Shown in pieces: positions 26,513 through 35,388 of a stretch of 64,000 bases of DNA. The notes under the pieces were generated by a model. It ran no database searches. It was not told the DNA's origin and worked only from the letters and a program-made list of their open reading frames with translations. The DNA comes from Salipiger bermudensis HTCC2601 (GTDB lineage: Bacteria; Pseudomonadota; Alphaproteobacteria; Rhodobacterales; Rhodobacteraceae): assembly GCF_000153725.1 (NCBI RefSeq), contig NZ_DS022277.1, positions 343,342 to 407,341 of the forward strand, in the 5' to 3' direction. The position numbers and the translations under genes are program-made. The stretch's first letter is position 1. Every line of letters starts with the position of its first letter.

Positions 26513-27247
26513 TTAGAGAGAGGAAACGAGGTGGCCGCCATCGACGGCGATCTCGGAGCCGGTCATGAAGCTGCCCGCCTCGGAGGCCAGCAGCAGCAGC
26601 GGGCCGTCAAGCTCGGACATCTGTCCGAGCCGGCGCTGCGGCACACGCTTGATCAGCGACTTGCCGGCGTCGGAGGCAAAGAAGTCGCGGTTGAGATCGG
26701 TCTCGATATAACCCGGGCAGAGCGCGTTGACGCGGATGCCGTGGCGCGCCCATTCCAGCGCGAGGCTCTTGGTCATCTGCACCACGCCGGCCTTGGCGGT
26801 GGCATAGGCGGCAAGGTTGCCGGCCACTCTCAGGCCGAGGATCGAGGCGATGTTGACGATGCTGCCGCCGGTCCCCGCCGCGGTCATGCCGCGCGCCGCC
26901 GCCTGCGCGATGCGGAACACGCCGGTCAGGTCGGTGTCGATCACCCGGCCCCAATCCTCTTCCGAGGTCTTGAGCGCCGGGCCATCCACAGTGACGCCGG
27001 CGTTGTTGATCACGATGTCATAGGCCGGGCCCGAGAACGCCGCCGCGACGCTTTCCGGATCGGTCACGTCGAGCGAGACGGCGCTGGCGCCGCGTCCGAT
27101 CCCGGCCACCGCCGCCTCGAGCTTCTCGCGCCGGCGCGCGGCCAGCGTCACTTCGGCGCCGTGCGTGGCCAGGATCTGCGCGAAATGCAGCCCCAGCCCC
27201 CCGGAGGCGCCGGTCACGATGGCGCGCTTGCCTGTCAGGTCCGTCAT
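26513..27247 (-). CDS. Short-chain dehydrogenase/reductase
   Basis: 244-residue classical SDR: TGASGGLG (12-19), strand-2 ARRR (38-40) favouring NADP(H), NNAG (81-84), Ser135 and Tyr148-x-x-x-Lys152. Lies between two acyl-CoA dehydrogenases, so a 3-hydroxyacyl-CoA dehydrogenase or ketoreductase role is likely. Good GGGGAGGAG ribosome site. Confidence 0.88.
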   Translation of the reverse strand: MTDLTGKRAIVTGASGGLGLHFAQILATHGAEVTLAARRREKLEAAVAGIGRGASAVSLDVTDPESVAAAFSGPAYDIVINNAGVTVDGPALKTSEEDWGRVIDTDLTGVFRIAQAAARGMTAAGTGGSIVNIASILGLRVAGNLAAYATAKAGVVQMTKSLALEWARHGIRVNALCPGYIETDLNRDFFASDAGKSLIKRVPQRRLGQMSELDGPLLLLASEAGSFMTGSEIAVDGGHLVSSL

Positions 27248-27270
27248 GGTCTCCTCCCCTCTTGCCTGCC

Positions 27271-28458
27271 TCAGTAGGATTTCGGCAGCTCGAGCACGCG
27301 CTCGGCGATGAACGACATGATCATCTCGCGCGTCACCGGCGCGATGCGCGGCAGCACGATCTCGCGGAAATAGCGCTCGACATGATATTCCTTGGCGTAG
27401 CCGAAGCCGCCATGGGTGCGCACCGCCCGGTCGCAGGCCTCGAAGGCGGCGTCGGCGGCGAGAAACTTGGCGGCGTTGGCCTCGGCGCCGCAGGGCTCGC
27501 CGGCATCATAGAGCCGGGCCGCCTGCCAGACCATCAGGTCGGCCGCCTCGAGCGCCATCCAGCTTTGCGCCAGCGGGTGCTGGATCGACTGGTTCTTGCC
27601 GATGGGGCGGCCGAAGACGACGCGCTCATTGGCGTATTCCGCTGCCTTCTGAAGCGCCCGGCGACCGACGCCGATGGCCTCGGCGGCGACGAGGATGCGC
27701 TCGGGGTTGAGGCTGTCGAGCAGCAGCTTGAAGCCCTTGCCCTCCTCGCCGATGCGATCCTCTTCCGGGATCACCAGCCCGTCAATGAAGATGGCGTTCG
27801 AGTTCACCGCGTTGCGGCCCATCTTGTCGATCGGGGTGATGGCGATCTTGTCGCGATCCACGTCGGTGTAGAACAGCGTCATGCCGTCGGTGGGCTTGTT
27901 GCAGTCCTCGATCGGCGTGGTCCGTGTCAGCAGCAGGATCTTGTCGGCATTCTGCGCCGTGGAGGTCCAGACCTTCTGGCCGTGCACGATGTAGTTGGCC
28001 CCCTGCTTCACCGCACGGGTCGAAATGTGGGTCGTGTCGAGCCCGGCATCGGGCTCGGTGACGCCGAAACAGGCCTTGGAGGTGCCGTCGACCAGCGGCG
28101 GGATCATCCTGTCCTTCTGCTCCTTGGTGCCATGCTTGACCATGGCATGGGGGCCGAAGAGGTTGATGTGAATGGTCGAACAGGCCGAGATCGCGCCCGC
28201 GGAATTGCCGATGGTCTGCATCAGCAGCGCCGCGTCGGTTACGCCGAGATTGGCGCCGCCATATTCCTCGGGCATCGTGATGCCCAGCCAGCCGGCCTCG
28301 GCCATCGCGGCGTGGAACTCGTGCGGGAACTCGTGCTTGTTCTCCTTCTCGAGCCAGAACTCGTCGTCGAAGCGGTCGCAGATGCGCTTGACATTGTCGA
28401 CGATCTGGCGCCGCTCGTCGGTCACCTCGATGCCGATGGGCAGATCACGGGTCTTCAT
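27271..28458 (-). CDS. Acyl-CoA dehydrogenase
   Basis: 395-residue acyl-CoA dehydrogenase. Recognisable blocks: LGITMPEEYGGANLG, CFGVTEPDAGLDTTHIST, VHGQKVWTS, GRPIGKNQSIQHPLA and RTHGGFGYAKEYHVERYFRE. It is paralogous to the enzyme at 56687-57847, with the same end (LELPKSY versus LGLPRSY). FAD-dependent alpha,beta-desaturation of an acyl-CoA in the beta-oxidation-like core of the operon. Confidence 0.92.
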   Translation of the reverse strand: MKTRDLPIGIEVTDERRQIVDNVKRICDRFDDEFWLEKENKHEFPHEFHAAMAEAGWLGITMPEEYGGANLGVTDAALLMQTIGNSAGAISACSTIHINLFGPHAMVKHGTKEQKDRMIPPLVDGTSKACFGVTEPDAGLDTTHISTRAVKQGANYIVHGQKVWTSTAQNADKILLLTRTTPIEDCNKPTDGMTLFYTDVDRDKIAITPIDKMGRNAVNSNAIFIDGLVIPEEDRIGEEGKGFKLLLDSLNPERILVAAEAIGVGRRALQKAAEYANERVVFGRPIGKNQSIQHPLAQSWMALEAADLMVWQAARLYDAGEPCGAEANAAKFLAADAAFEACDRAVRTHGGFGYAKEYHVERYFREIVLPRIAPVTREMIMSFIAERVLELPKSY

Positions 28459-28506
28459 GGCTTACTCCTCCCAAGTGTCCCGGGTCGCGGCGCGGGCGCG
28501 CGGACC

Positions 28507-29448
28507 TCAGGGGTTCCTGTTGAACACGCCGGCCCGGAACAGCTTGCCGGGCAGCGGATGGTTGACGATCTCTTCGGCGATTTGAGCCACCCCGAGCAGC
28601 GCCGGAATGTCGATCCCGGTCTCGATGCCCATGCGGTCGCAGAGCAGCGCGAGCTCTTCGGTGGCGATGTTGCCGGCGGCGGACCTGTTGCCGGCGAAGG
28701 GGCACCCGCCCAGCCCACCGACCGAAGCGTCGAACCGCGCCACCCCGAGCTCGAGCCCGGCCATGGCGTTGGCGATCCCGAGGCCGCGGGTGTCGTGCAG
28801 GTGCAGCGCCACCGGGTAGTCGGGCCAGCGCGTGCGCACCGCCTCGACCAGCGCCCGGACCTGCAGCGGATCGGCGGCGCCGATGGTGTCGCAGAGATAG
28901 ATGCAGCTCGGCGGTTGTCCGGCCTCCTCGCAGACACCGACAAGATCGGCGGCGCGCTCCAGCGCCTTGGCGACCGGGATGTCGCCCTCGTAATTGCAGC
29001 CGAAGGCGGTGAAGAGATAGACCGGCCCGCGCCCCAGACCGTGCTCGGTATAGAGCGCGCGCAGCTTGCGCTGGCCCTCGAGCTGCTTCTCGGGGGTCGC
29101 GTTGTTGTTGCGCGCCAGGAAGGTGTCCGACGCGCTGCCAGAGGTCAGCGCGGGCAGGCTGAGACCGCTCTCGGCGGCCTGCAGGAAGCCCTTGGCGTTG
29201 AGCCACATGCAGCCATAGGTGACGCCTTCGCGCTTGCGGATGCCCTCGGCGATCTGCGCCACGTCGGCCATCTGCGGCACCACCTTCGGGTTCACGAAGG
29301 AGGCGCAGTCGATCTCGGGCACGCCGGTCTCGGCCAGCGCCTCGATCAGGCGGATCTTCTCCGAGGTCGGGATGCCCGCGGGCTCCGACTGGAACCCCTC
29401 GCGGGCGCCCTCCTCGACGATGTGCACCTTGCTCGGAAGCTCGCTCAT
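28507..29448 (-). CDS. Hydroxymethylglutaryl-CoA lyase-like enzyme
   Basis: 313-residue DRE-TIM metallolyase (HMG-CoA lyase family), cleaving a 3-hydroxy-3-methylacyl-CoA to acetyl-CoA and a keto acid. Motifs: the start VHIVEEGAREGFQSE (DxxREG variant, with Glu for Asp), metal ligands in ALHLHDTRGLG and the glycine-rich GLGGCPFAGNRSAAGN with the conserved Cys. The start at 29448 has GAGGAGGG. Together with the BKACE and thiolase genes it supplies carbon-carbon bond cleavage. Confidence 0.88.
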   Translation of the reverse strand: MSELPSKVHIVEEGAREGFQSEPAGIPTSEKIRLIEALAETGVPEIDCASFVNPKVVPQMADVAQIAEGIRKREGVTYGCMWLNAKGFLQAAESGLSLPALTSGSASDTFLARNNNATPEKQLEGQRKLRALYTEHGLGRGPVYLFTAFGCNYEGDIPVAKALERAADLVGVCEEAGQPPSCIYLCDTIGAADPLQVRALVEAVRTRWPDYPVALHLHDTRGLGIANAMAGLELGVARFDASVGGLGGCPFAGNRSAAGNIATEELALLCDRMGIETGIDIPALLGVAQIAEEIVNHPLPGKLFRAGVFNRNP

Positions 29449-29458
29449 GCCGCCCTCC

Positions 29459-30244
29459 TCAGCGCCCGGTCCAGACCGGCGGGCGCTTCTCTGCGAAGGC
29501 GGCCATGCCTTCCTTGGCATCCTCGGTCAGCGGCAGCAGACCCACCTGCGCCTCCATGAAGGCGATGGCCTGATCGGTGGTCATACCGGCCATGGAATTC
29601 AGCGCGTGCTTGCCGCGCCGGATCGCGGTGGGCGACTTGTCGGCCACCCGTCCCACAAGCCACGCCACCTTGGCATCGAGCTCTTCGGGATCGCAGACGT
29701 AGTTGACCAGCCCCCACTCCATCGCCTCGGAGGCGGAAATGAACTCGCCGGTGTAGCACATCTCGGCGAAACGGCGCGGCGGCACGGTGGCCTGCAGCAG
29801 CGCCGCCACCTGCATCGGGAAGACCCCGACCTTGACCTCGGGAAGACCGAACTTCGCCGGCCGCGCCGCCACCGACATGTCGCAGAGCGCCAGCAGCCCC
29901 ATGCCCCCGGCAAGGCAGTGGCCATTGATCCTGCCCACCACCGGCACCGTGGTGCGGCGCGCCGCGCGCAGCAGGTTGGCGTAGGCCGTCATCGGGTTGG
30001 CATAGTCGAAGCCGAAGGTGCCCGCCTTGGGGTTGAGATCGGCGCCCGAGCAGAATGCCTTGTCGCCGGTGCCGGTCAGCACGATGACCCGCACCGCCGG
30101 ATCCTGCGAGGCCGCCTCGAGCGCAGCGGTCAGCGACAGGATCAGCTCCTCGTTCAGCGCGTTGCGCCGCTCGGGACGGTTCAGCGACAGCGTCAGGATG
30201 CCGTCCTGCAGGTCGCTCAGAAGGATCTCAGAAGTTGACATCAT
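29459..30244 (-). CDS. Enoyl-CoA hydratase/isomerase family protein
   Basis: 261-residue crotonase. Oxyanion-hole motifs AFCSGADLN (about 63-71) and INGHCLAGGMGLLALCD (105-121), and the catalytic-glutamate region FGLPEVKVGVFP. Hydration of an enoyl-CoA made by one of the acyl-CoA dehydrogenases. Its start overlaps the end of the BKACE gene by 17 bp; a second methionine is the alternative start. Confidence 0.9.
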   Translation of the reverse strand: MMSTSEILLSDLQDGILTLSLNRPERRNALNEELILSLTAALEAASQDPAVRVIVLTGTGDKAFCSGADLNPKAGTFGFDYANPMTAYANLLRAARRTTVPVVGRINGHCLAGGMGLLALCDMSVAARPAKFGLPEVKVGVFPMQVAALLQATVPPRRFAEMCYTGEFISASEAMEWGLVNYVCDPEELDAKVAWLVGRVADKSPTAIRRGKHALNSMAGMTTDQAIAFMEAQVGLLPLTEDAKEGMAAFAEKRPPVWTGR

Positions 30245-31175
30245 GGCCCCCTTTCAGCGCCAGCATCTCGCGGGCTTCGTCCGGGGTGGCGACCGCCATC
30301 CCGAGGTCCTCGACCATCTTCTTGGCAAAGGCGACCTGGTCGGCATTGCTTTGTGCGAGGGTGCCGCGGCCGAGCCAGAGCGAATCCTCGAGCCCCACCC
30401 GAAGGTTGCCGCCGAGCATCACCGACTGCGCCGCGATCTGCATCTGCTTGGCGCCCGCGCCCAGCACCGACCACTGGTAGTCGTCGCCGAACAGCCGGTC
30501 GGCGGTGCGTTTCATGTGCAGGATGTCCTCGGGATGCTGGCCGATGCCGCCGAGGATGCCGAAGACGCTCTGGATGAAGAATGGCGGCTTGAGCAGTCCG
30601 CGATCGACGAAATGCGCACAGGTGTAGAGATGACCGATGTCGTAGCACTCGACCTCGAACCGGGTGCCGTTGTCGGCGCAGCGGCTAAGGATCATCTCGA
30701 TATCCTCGAAGGTGTTCTTGAAGATCCGGTGCTTGGATCCCTCGAGATAGGGCTCCTCCCAGTCGTGCTTGAACGCCTTGAAGCGGTTCAGCATCGGGTA
30801 AAGCCCGAAATTCATCGACCCCATGTTGAGCGAGGCGACCTCGGGCGCGTAGTGCAGCGCCGGCGCAAGCCGCTCCTCGGTGGTCATCGTGGTCGAGCCG
30901 CCGGTGGTGATGTTGAGCACCGCACCGGTCTGCTGCTTGATGACCGGCAGGATGTTGGCATAGGCCTCCACGGACTGGTCGGGCACGCCCGTCTCGGGGT
31001 CGCGGGCATGCAGGTGGATGATCGAGGCACCGGCCTCGGCTGCTTCGACCGCGGCGGTGCTGATCTCCTGCGGAGTCACCGGCAGGTGCGGCGACATCGA
31101 CGGCGTGTGGATCGAGCCGGTGATGGCGCAGGTGATGATCACCTTGCGGGGCTGTTTGGTCTTGGTCTCGCTCAT
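30228..31175 (-). CDS. 3-keto acid cleavage enzyme, BKACE (DUF849) family
   Basis: 315-residue Zn-dependent TIM-barrel enzyme that condenses a beta-keto acid with acetyl-CoA, giving acetoacetate plus a new acyl-CoA. The zinc pair His54-x-His56 is in SIIHLHARDPETG, and the GGS loop at TTGGSTTMTTEER is typical. The N-terminal strand reads ITCAITGSIHT. Specificity differs widely within the family, so the actual keto acid is open. Start at 31175 with GGGAGGAG; a long upstream in-frame extension has no similarity. Confidence 0.9.
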   Translation of the reverse strand: MSETKTKQPRKVIITCAITGSIHTPSMSPHLPVTPQEISTAAVEAAEAGASIIHLHARDPETGVPDQSVEAYANILPVIKQQTGAVLNITTGGSTTMTTEERLAPALHYAPEVASLNMGSMNFGLYPMLNRFKAFKHDWEEPYLEGSKHRIFKNTFEDIEMILSRCADNGTRFEVECYDIGHLYTCAHFVDRGLLKPPFFIQSVFGILGGIGQHPEDILHMKRTADRLFGDDYQWSVLGAGAKQMQIAAQSVMLGGNLRVGLEDSLWLGRGTLAQSNADQVAFAKKMVEDLGMAVATPDEAREMLALKGGHDVNF

Positions 31176-31209
31176 GTCTGTCTCCTCCCTCTTCACCTTG
31201 CCGCGCGTC

Positions 31210-32463
31210 TCAGCGCAGCGTCTCCGCCTCGGCGAGGAGGGCCTCGCGGTCGTCGGGATGGGCGATGCCCGCGAGCGCCAAGGCGCGCTCGTAGACCGTC
31301 TTGTTGCGCAGGCTGGCGGTGCCATGTTCGGTGACCACGGTCTCGACGAAGGTGCGCGACAGCGACACCACGTTGGCGTCGAGCCGGGTCACGATGCGGG
31401 GCTTGCCTTTGTTGGTGCGCGACCGCAGCCCGAGCAGGAACGCCCCGCCCTCGACCTGTCCGCCGACCGCGAAGTCGATCAGCCCGCCCATCGAACCGGC
31501 CTGCTTGCCGCCGATGGTTTCGGCGTTGACCTGCCCCAGCAGGTCGATCTCGAGCGCCGAGTTGACCGAGAAGACGGTCTTGCGGGCGACGAAATCCTCG
31601 GGCCGGTGGGTGGTCATGGCGCTGGCCATGGCGATGTCGGGGTTGTTGTCGACCCAGCGGTAGAGCTCGGCGGAGCCGAAGATGTCGCCGGCATGGGCCT
31701 TGGGGCTCTCGGCCGTGGCGCAGCCGGCCTTGATCAGCTCCATCGTGGGATCGGTGAAGGTGTTGATGACGCGTAGATCCCGCGCGCCACGCGCCATCAG
31801 CGCGTTGGCTGCGGCCAGCGGAATGCCCCCGACCCCGAGGCTGATCGAGGCGCCGTCGGGGATCATCCCCGCGATGGCGGTGCCGATGGTCTCGTCGATG
31901 TCATCGAGCGGACGGTTGGGATACTCGGCCAGGGGCTCTTCCTGCTCGACCAGCACGTCGATCTCGGAGGCGTGGACCCGGCTGTCTCCGAGGGTGCGCG
32001 GCACGTTGGGATTGACCTGCGCGATCAGCACCTTGGCGCTGTGCACGATGCCCTTCACCACGGTGCAGTTCAGCCCCATGCTGTGATAACCCTCTTCATC
32101 GGGCGGCGAGACCTGGATCAGGCCCACGTCGAACGGTGTCTCGAGCAGGTAGCGCGCGGTTTGCGACCAGGTCAGCGGCAGGTAGTCGGCCTTCACGTCG
32201 GCGGCGGTCTTGCGCAACAGCGTGCCCGGCAAGAACCACGTCTTGAAATGGATGTTCTCGGCGCAGGGCATCTGCAGGAACTTGTAGCCCGACAGCAGCA
32301 TGCCGCTGGTGACGGTCAGGTCGCGCAGATGTGCCGCGCGCTCCCAGAGCGCCGAGGTCAGCGCGCCGGGCTCGGCGCTGAGATGCGGAAACACCACCGA
32401 CATGCCGCTCTCGATGCGGGTGACGGCCTCGGCGGCGCTGGTGGTGACGGGGGTCTTGGTCAT
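31210..32463 (-). CDS. Acetyl-CoA hydrolase / 4-hydroxybutyrate CoA-transferase family
   Basis: 417-residue class I CoA transferase. Two-domain layout with SLGVGGIPLAAANALM (glycine-rich CoA loop, about residue 218) and VFSVNSALEIDLLGQVNAE carrying the catalytic glutamate. It moves CoA from acetyl-CoA or a similar donor to an organic acid, here perhaps a 4-hydroxy acid. Located between the type III CoA transferase and BKACE genes in the long operon. Confidence 0.9.
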   Translation of the reverse strand: MTKTPVTTSAAEAVTRIESGMSVVFPHLSAEPGALTSALWERAAHLRDLTVTSGMLLSGYKFLQMPCAENIHFKTWFLPGTLLRKTAADVKADYLPLTWSQTARYLLETPFDVGLIQVSPPDEEGYHSMGLNCTVVKGIVHSAKVLIAQVNPNVPRTLGDSRVHASEIDVLVEQEEPLAEYPNRPLDDIDETIGTAIAGMIPDGASISLGVGGIPLAAANALMARGARDLRVINTFTDPTMELIKAGCATAESPKAHAGDIFGSAELYRWVDNNPDIAMASAMTTHRPEDFVARKTVFSVNSALEIDLLGQVNAETIGGKQAGSMGGLIDFAVGGQVEGGAFLLGLRSRTNKGKPRIVTRLDANVVSLSRTFVETVVTEHGTASLRNKTVYERALALAGIAHPDDREALLAEAETLR

Positions 32464-32485
32464 CGTCTCTGTCCTGCTGCTGGCA

Positions 32486-33676
32486 TCACGCGGCGGGGGC
32501 CTGGGCGATCACCCCGGCCTCGATCAGCGCCTCGACCTCGGCCTCGGGCAGCACCTCGAGTGCGACCTCGCGCGAGTTCTGCCCGACCTCGGGCGCACCG
32601 ACATGGTTCGCGGGGCGCGCGCCGTCGAAGCGCATGGGCGCCCGCAACAGGCGCAGCCCGTCGTCGCGGGGCGGCTCGTACATGTCGAGCCACTGCATCT
32701 GCTCGTGCTCGGTAAGCTCGTCGGGTGTCACCACCGGCGCATAGGGCACGTCGTTGGCGATCAGCCGCCGCTCCCATTCGTCGCGGTCGTGTTTCAGGAA
32801 GGCCGCCTCAACGACGGGTCGCAGCTCGAAGTAATGCGCGCGGCGATCATCATAGGTCGCAAAGCGCGGATCCTCGAGCAGGTCAGTGCGCTCGATGGCG
32901 CTCAGCATGCCCTTGAAGAATTTCGGCGAGGACGACATGTGCAGGGTGATCGCCTGCCCGTCGGAGGTCTTGAGCGCAAAGCTCTGCGCCGCCGGGTGGC
33001 GCGACTCGCGATGCGGGGTCTCGGCGGTCTCGAAATACTGCGTCATGGCGTCGACGGTGATGGTGGTCATTGCCTCGAGCAGCGAGGTCTTGACCTCGGA
33101 GCCCCCCTGCCCCGTGCCCTTGAAGCGCCCGACCAGCCCGGTCACGATGCCGATCACCGAGACCAGCGCCGTCGTCAGGTCGCCGATGCAGGTGCCGGCA
33201 AGGCGGGTGTTGTCCTTGTCGCTCATGATCGACAGGAAACCGCTCATGCTGAGTCCGATGGTGTCATAGGCGGCGCGGTCGCGCCACGGACCGCCATCTC
33301 CGAAGCCCGAGACCGAGGAATAGACCAGGTCGGGATTGATCGCGCGGGCCACGTCGGGGCCCAGCCCCAGCGCCGCCATCTTGCCCGGGCGGGTGTTCTC
33401 GATCAGCACATCGAAGCCCGGCAGCAGCGCCTTGATCAGCGCGATGCCCTCGGGGCGCTTGAGATCGACGGCGAGGCTCTTCTTGCCGGCGTTCATCTGG
33501 TTGAAATAGGCGTTCTTCGCCCCCTCGCCGCGGCGGAACGGATCTCCGCCGCGCGGCGATTCAACCTTGACCACGTCGGCGCCGAGCGCCGCGAGGATGG
33601 TGCCGCAATAGGGGCCGGCGACGAAGGCGCCGAAATCGAGCACGCGGATACCGTCGAGCGGTCGTGTCTGGCTCAT
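32486..33676 (-). CDS. Type III CoA transferase (CaiB/BaiF family)
   Basis: 396-residue formyl-CoA-transferase-type enzyme, intertwined dimer in known relatives. Landmarks: LDGIRVLDFGAFVAGPYCG, KVESPRGGDPFRRG, LIKALLPGFDVLIENTRPG and YDTIGLSMSG with the usual Asp nucleophile expected about one turn later. It activates an acid by CoA transfer. Four-base ATGA overlap with the OB-fold gene. Paralogue at 53331-54518. Confidence 0.92.
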   Translation of the reverse strand: MSQTRPLDGIRVLDFGAFVAGPYCGTILAALGADVVKVESPRGGDPFRRGEGAKNAYFNQMNAGKKSLAVDLKRPEGIALIKALLPGFDVLIENTRPGKMAALGLGPDVARAINPDLVYSSVSGFGDGGPWRDRAAYDTIGLSMSGFLSIMSDKDNTRLAGTCIGDLTTALVSVIGIVTGLVGRFKGTGQGGSEVKTSLLEAMTTITVDAMTQYFETAETPHRESRHPAAQSFALKTSDGQAITLHMSSSPKFFKGMLSAIERTDLLEDPRFATYDDRRAHYFELRPVVEAAFLKHDRDEWERRLIANDVPYAPVVTPDELTEHEQMQWLDMYEPPRDDGLRLLRAPMRFDGARPANHVGAPEVGQNSREVALEVLPEAEVEALIEAGVIAQAPAA

Positions 33677-34086
33677 GCTCCGCCCTCCCCGACCGGAAGG
33701 AAGTAGGGCAGTGCGAAGGCCTCGTCGAAGCGGATCACCTTACATTCGAGCGGCATCCCGACCTTGAGATCGAAGCGCATTCCCTCGGGGATGCCCGAGA
33801 CCAGCCGTACGCCCTCCTCGAGATCGACCAGCGTGATCACGTAAGGCACCTTGGGGCCGAGCATCGGATGCACCGCGTGGCGCGCCTCGGCGAAGGAGTT
33901 GAGCGTGGCGCGGCCCGAGGCGGGCTTCCAGCCAGTGTTGAACGAGCGGCATTTCGGGCAGATCGGCGAGGGCGGATGATGCGCCGCGCCGCAATCGTTG
34001 CAGCAGTTGAGATGCAGCGTGCCCTCGGCCAGATGCCGGTAGTACGGCTGTTCGAGATACTCGTCGGAAGGTCTGATGACAGTCAT
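33673..34086 (-). CDS. Zn-ribbon OB-fold protein (DUF35), thiolase partner
   Basis: 137-residue DUF35 protein: rubredoxin-like zinc ribbon with Cys29-x2-Cys32 and Cys43-x2-Cys46, then an OB fold. Such proteins form complexes with SCP2-type thiolases (as in BbsA/BbsB and steroid side-chain enzymes) and bind the CoA substrate. Both neighbouring genes overlap it by ATGA, which argues for stoichiometric synthesis with the thiolase just upstream. Confidence 0.9.
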   Translation of the reverse strand: MTVIRPSDEYLEQPYYRHLAEGTLHLNCCNDCGAAHHPPSPICPKCRSFNTGWKPASGRATLNSFAEARHAVHPMLGPKVPYVITLVDLEEGVRLVSGIPEGMRFDLKVGMPLECKVIRFDEAFALPYFLPVGEGGA

Positions 34087-35255
34087 GCGCGCCCCAACAC
34101 CATTGAGCTTGCCCCGCGAAGGGTGACGAAGGCGGTTTCGGCGCCCTCGACCTGATTGTGAGAGTCGCCCCGAAGCTGCCGAACGCCTTCGGCAATCGTG
34201 TTGAGGCCGTGGAAGTAGCCCTCGGAGAGAAGGCCACCATGGGTATTCACCGGCAGCGGCCCGCCGGGTCCGTTGCCGCCCGAACTCAGGAAGTCCGCCG
34301 CCTCTCCGCGGCCGATGAAACCGAAATCCTCAAGCGCGATGGGCACCATCATCGAGGTGGCATCGTAGATCATCGCCACGTCGATATCGCTGGCCGAGAG
34401 CCCCGCGCGCCCGAAGAGCTGCTGCGCCGCGCCCTCGGGGGCGAGGCTGTAGGTCTTTTCGGCATAGAGATACATCGGCACCGAGCCCGGGAAGATGTAC
34501 TGCCCGGCCGCCAGCACATCGACGGCCTTGCCCGAGAGCTCGCGCGCTTTCTCCTGGCTGACGATGACCATCGCCATCGCGCCGTCCGTCTCGAGGCAGT
34601 AATCGTAGATCCGCAGCGGATGGGTGATGACCCGGCCGGCGCGGTAGTCGTCGAGGCTCAGGCTTTTGTCCTTCAGCAGCGCCCGCGGATTGCGGTTGGC
34701 ATAGCCCCGCTGGGTCACCGCCACGCCGCCAAGCATGTCGGTGAAGCGCTCTTCGTCGAGCCCATAATGACCCATGTAGCTTTGCGCGTAGAGTGCGTGG
34801 TGCTGGCCCGGCACGAGCAGCCCGAAGGGCGCGGAATAGATGTCACCGGGCGGTTCGGGCTGGCGCGAAACCAGCCAGTCGCCCTCTTCCGCCAGCACCC
34901 GCTCGCCGCGCCCGAAGCGCACGCCGGACCGGGCGTTGAGCGCGCGGTAGAACACCACGCAGTTCGCCAGCCCGGCCTCGATCGCCGCGGAGGCCTGCGC
35001 GACCGCACCGCAGCAGTTGACGCCACCGAACTCGGTTTCACCGTAATAACTCAGCGAGGGCAGGCCGAGCGCGTTCACGATCGCCGCCTCGGACGTGTTG
35101 TCCCAAGTGTAGCGCACCAGACCGTCGATATCGTTGACCTCGAGCCCCGCATCCTCGAGCGCGCCGAGGATGGCCTCGAGCGCCAGCTTGAGTTCGCTGC
35201 GGCCGGAATTCTTCGAGAACTCGGTCTGACCGAGTCCGACAATGCTTGTCTTCAT
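34083..35255 (-). CDS. SCP2-type thiolase, partner of the OB-fold protein
   Basis: 390-residue thiolase of the lipid-transfer / BbsB type. The nucleophile region reads GGVNCCGAVAQA with Cys81/Cys82, and the C-terminal active-site block is NTHGGLLSEGYFHGLN. Start at 35255 (MKTSIVGLGQTEF, the usual family N terminus) rather than an in-frame methionine 24 bp upstream. First gene of the 14-gene leftward operon. It probably does thiolytic or retro-Claisen cleavage of a bulky beta-ketoacyl-CoA. Confidence 0.9.
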   Translation of the reverse strand: MKTSIVGLGQTEFSKNSGRSELKLALEAILGALEDAGLEVNDIDGLVRYTWDNTSEAAIVNALGLPSLSYYGETEFGGVNCCGAVAQASAAIEAGLANCVVFYRALNARSGVRFGRGERVLAEEGDWLVSRQPEPPGDIYSAPFGLLVPGQHHALYAQSYMGHYGLDEERFTDMLGGVAVTQRGYANRNPRALLKDKSLSLDDYRAGRVITHPLRIYDYCLETDGAMAMVIVSQEKARELSGKAVDVLAAGQYIFPGSVPMYLYAEKTYSLAPEGAAQQLFGRAGLSASDIDVAMIYDATSMMVPIALEDFGFIGRGEAADFLSSGGNGPGGPLPVNTHGGLLSEGYFHGLNTIAEGVRQLRGDSHNQVEGAETAFVTLRGASSMVLGRA

Positions 35256-35331
35256 GTCCTGCTTTCCTCGGCACGCCAAGCGGCGATGCCTGTCCTCCTC
35301 GTCGCTCCCCGCGACACCCCTGACGCTACTG

Positions 35332-35345
35332 ACTGACTATTCAGT
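35332..35345. promoter_or_regulatory. Candidate TetR operator, ACTGA-CTAT-TCAGT
   Basis: Perfect 5+5 inverted repeat around CTAT, with outer TGAC and GTCA making it longer but asymmetrical. It lies 77 bp upstream of the first gene of the 14-gene operon. Palindromes of this kind are typical TetR operators, and the operon encodes a TetR. Confidence 0.55.
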
Positions 35346-35388
35346 GGTCAAACGCGGCAGCCGGGTTTTCCCGGGCGTCCCGCCTTGG

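Noticed and set aside
27262-29559. A 765-codon open frame on the + strand
   Set aside because: Antisense to the acyl-CoA dehydrogenase and HMG-CoA-lyase-like genes; composition is low in hydrophobic patterning and no family motif is visible. Long antisense frames are expected at this GC content. The same applies to long + frames at 13989-15740, 16467-18383, 17720-19363 and 57841-59853.
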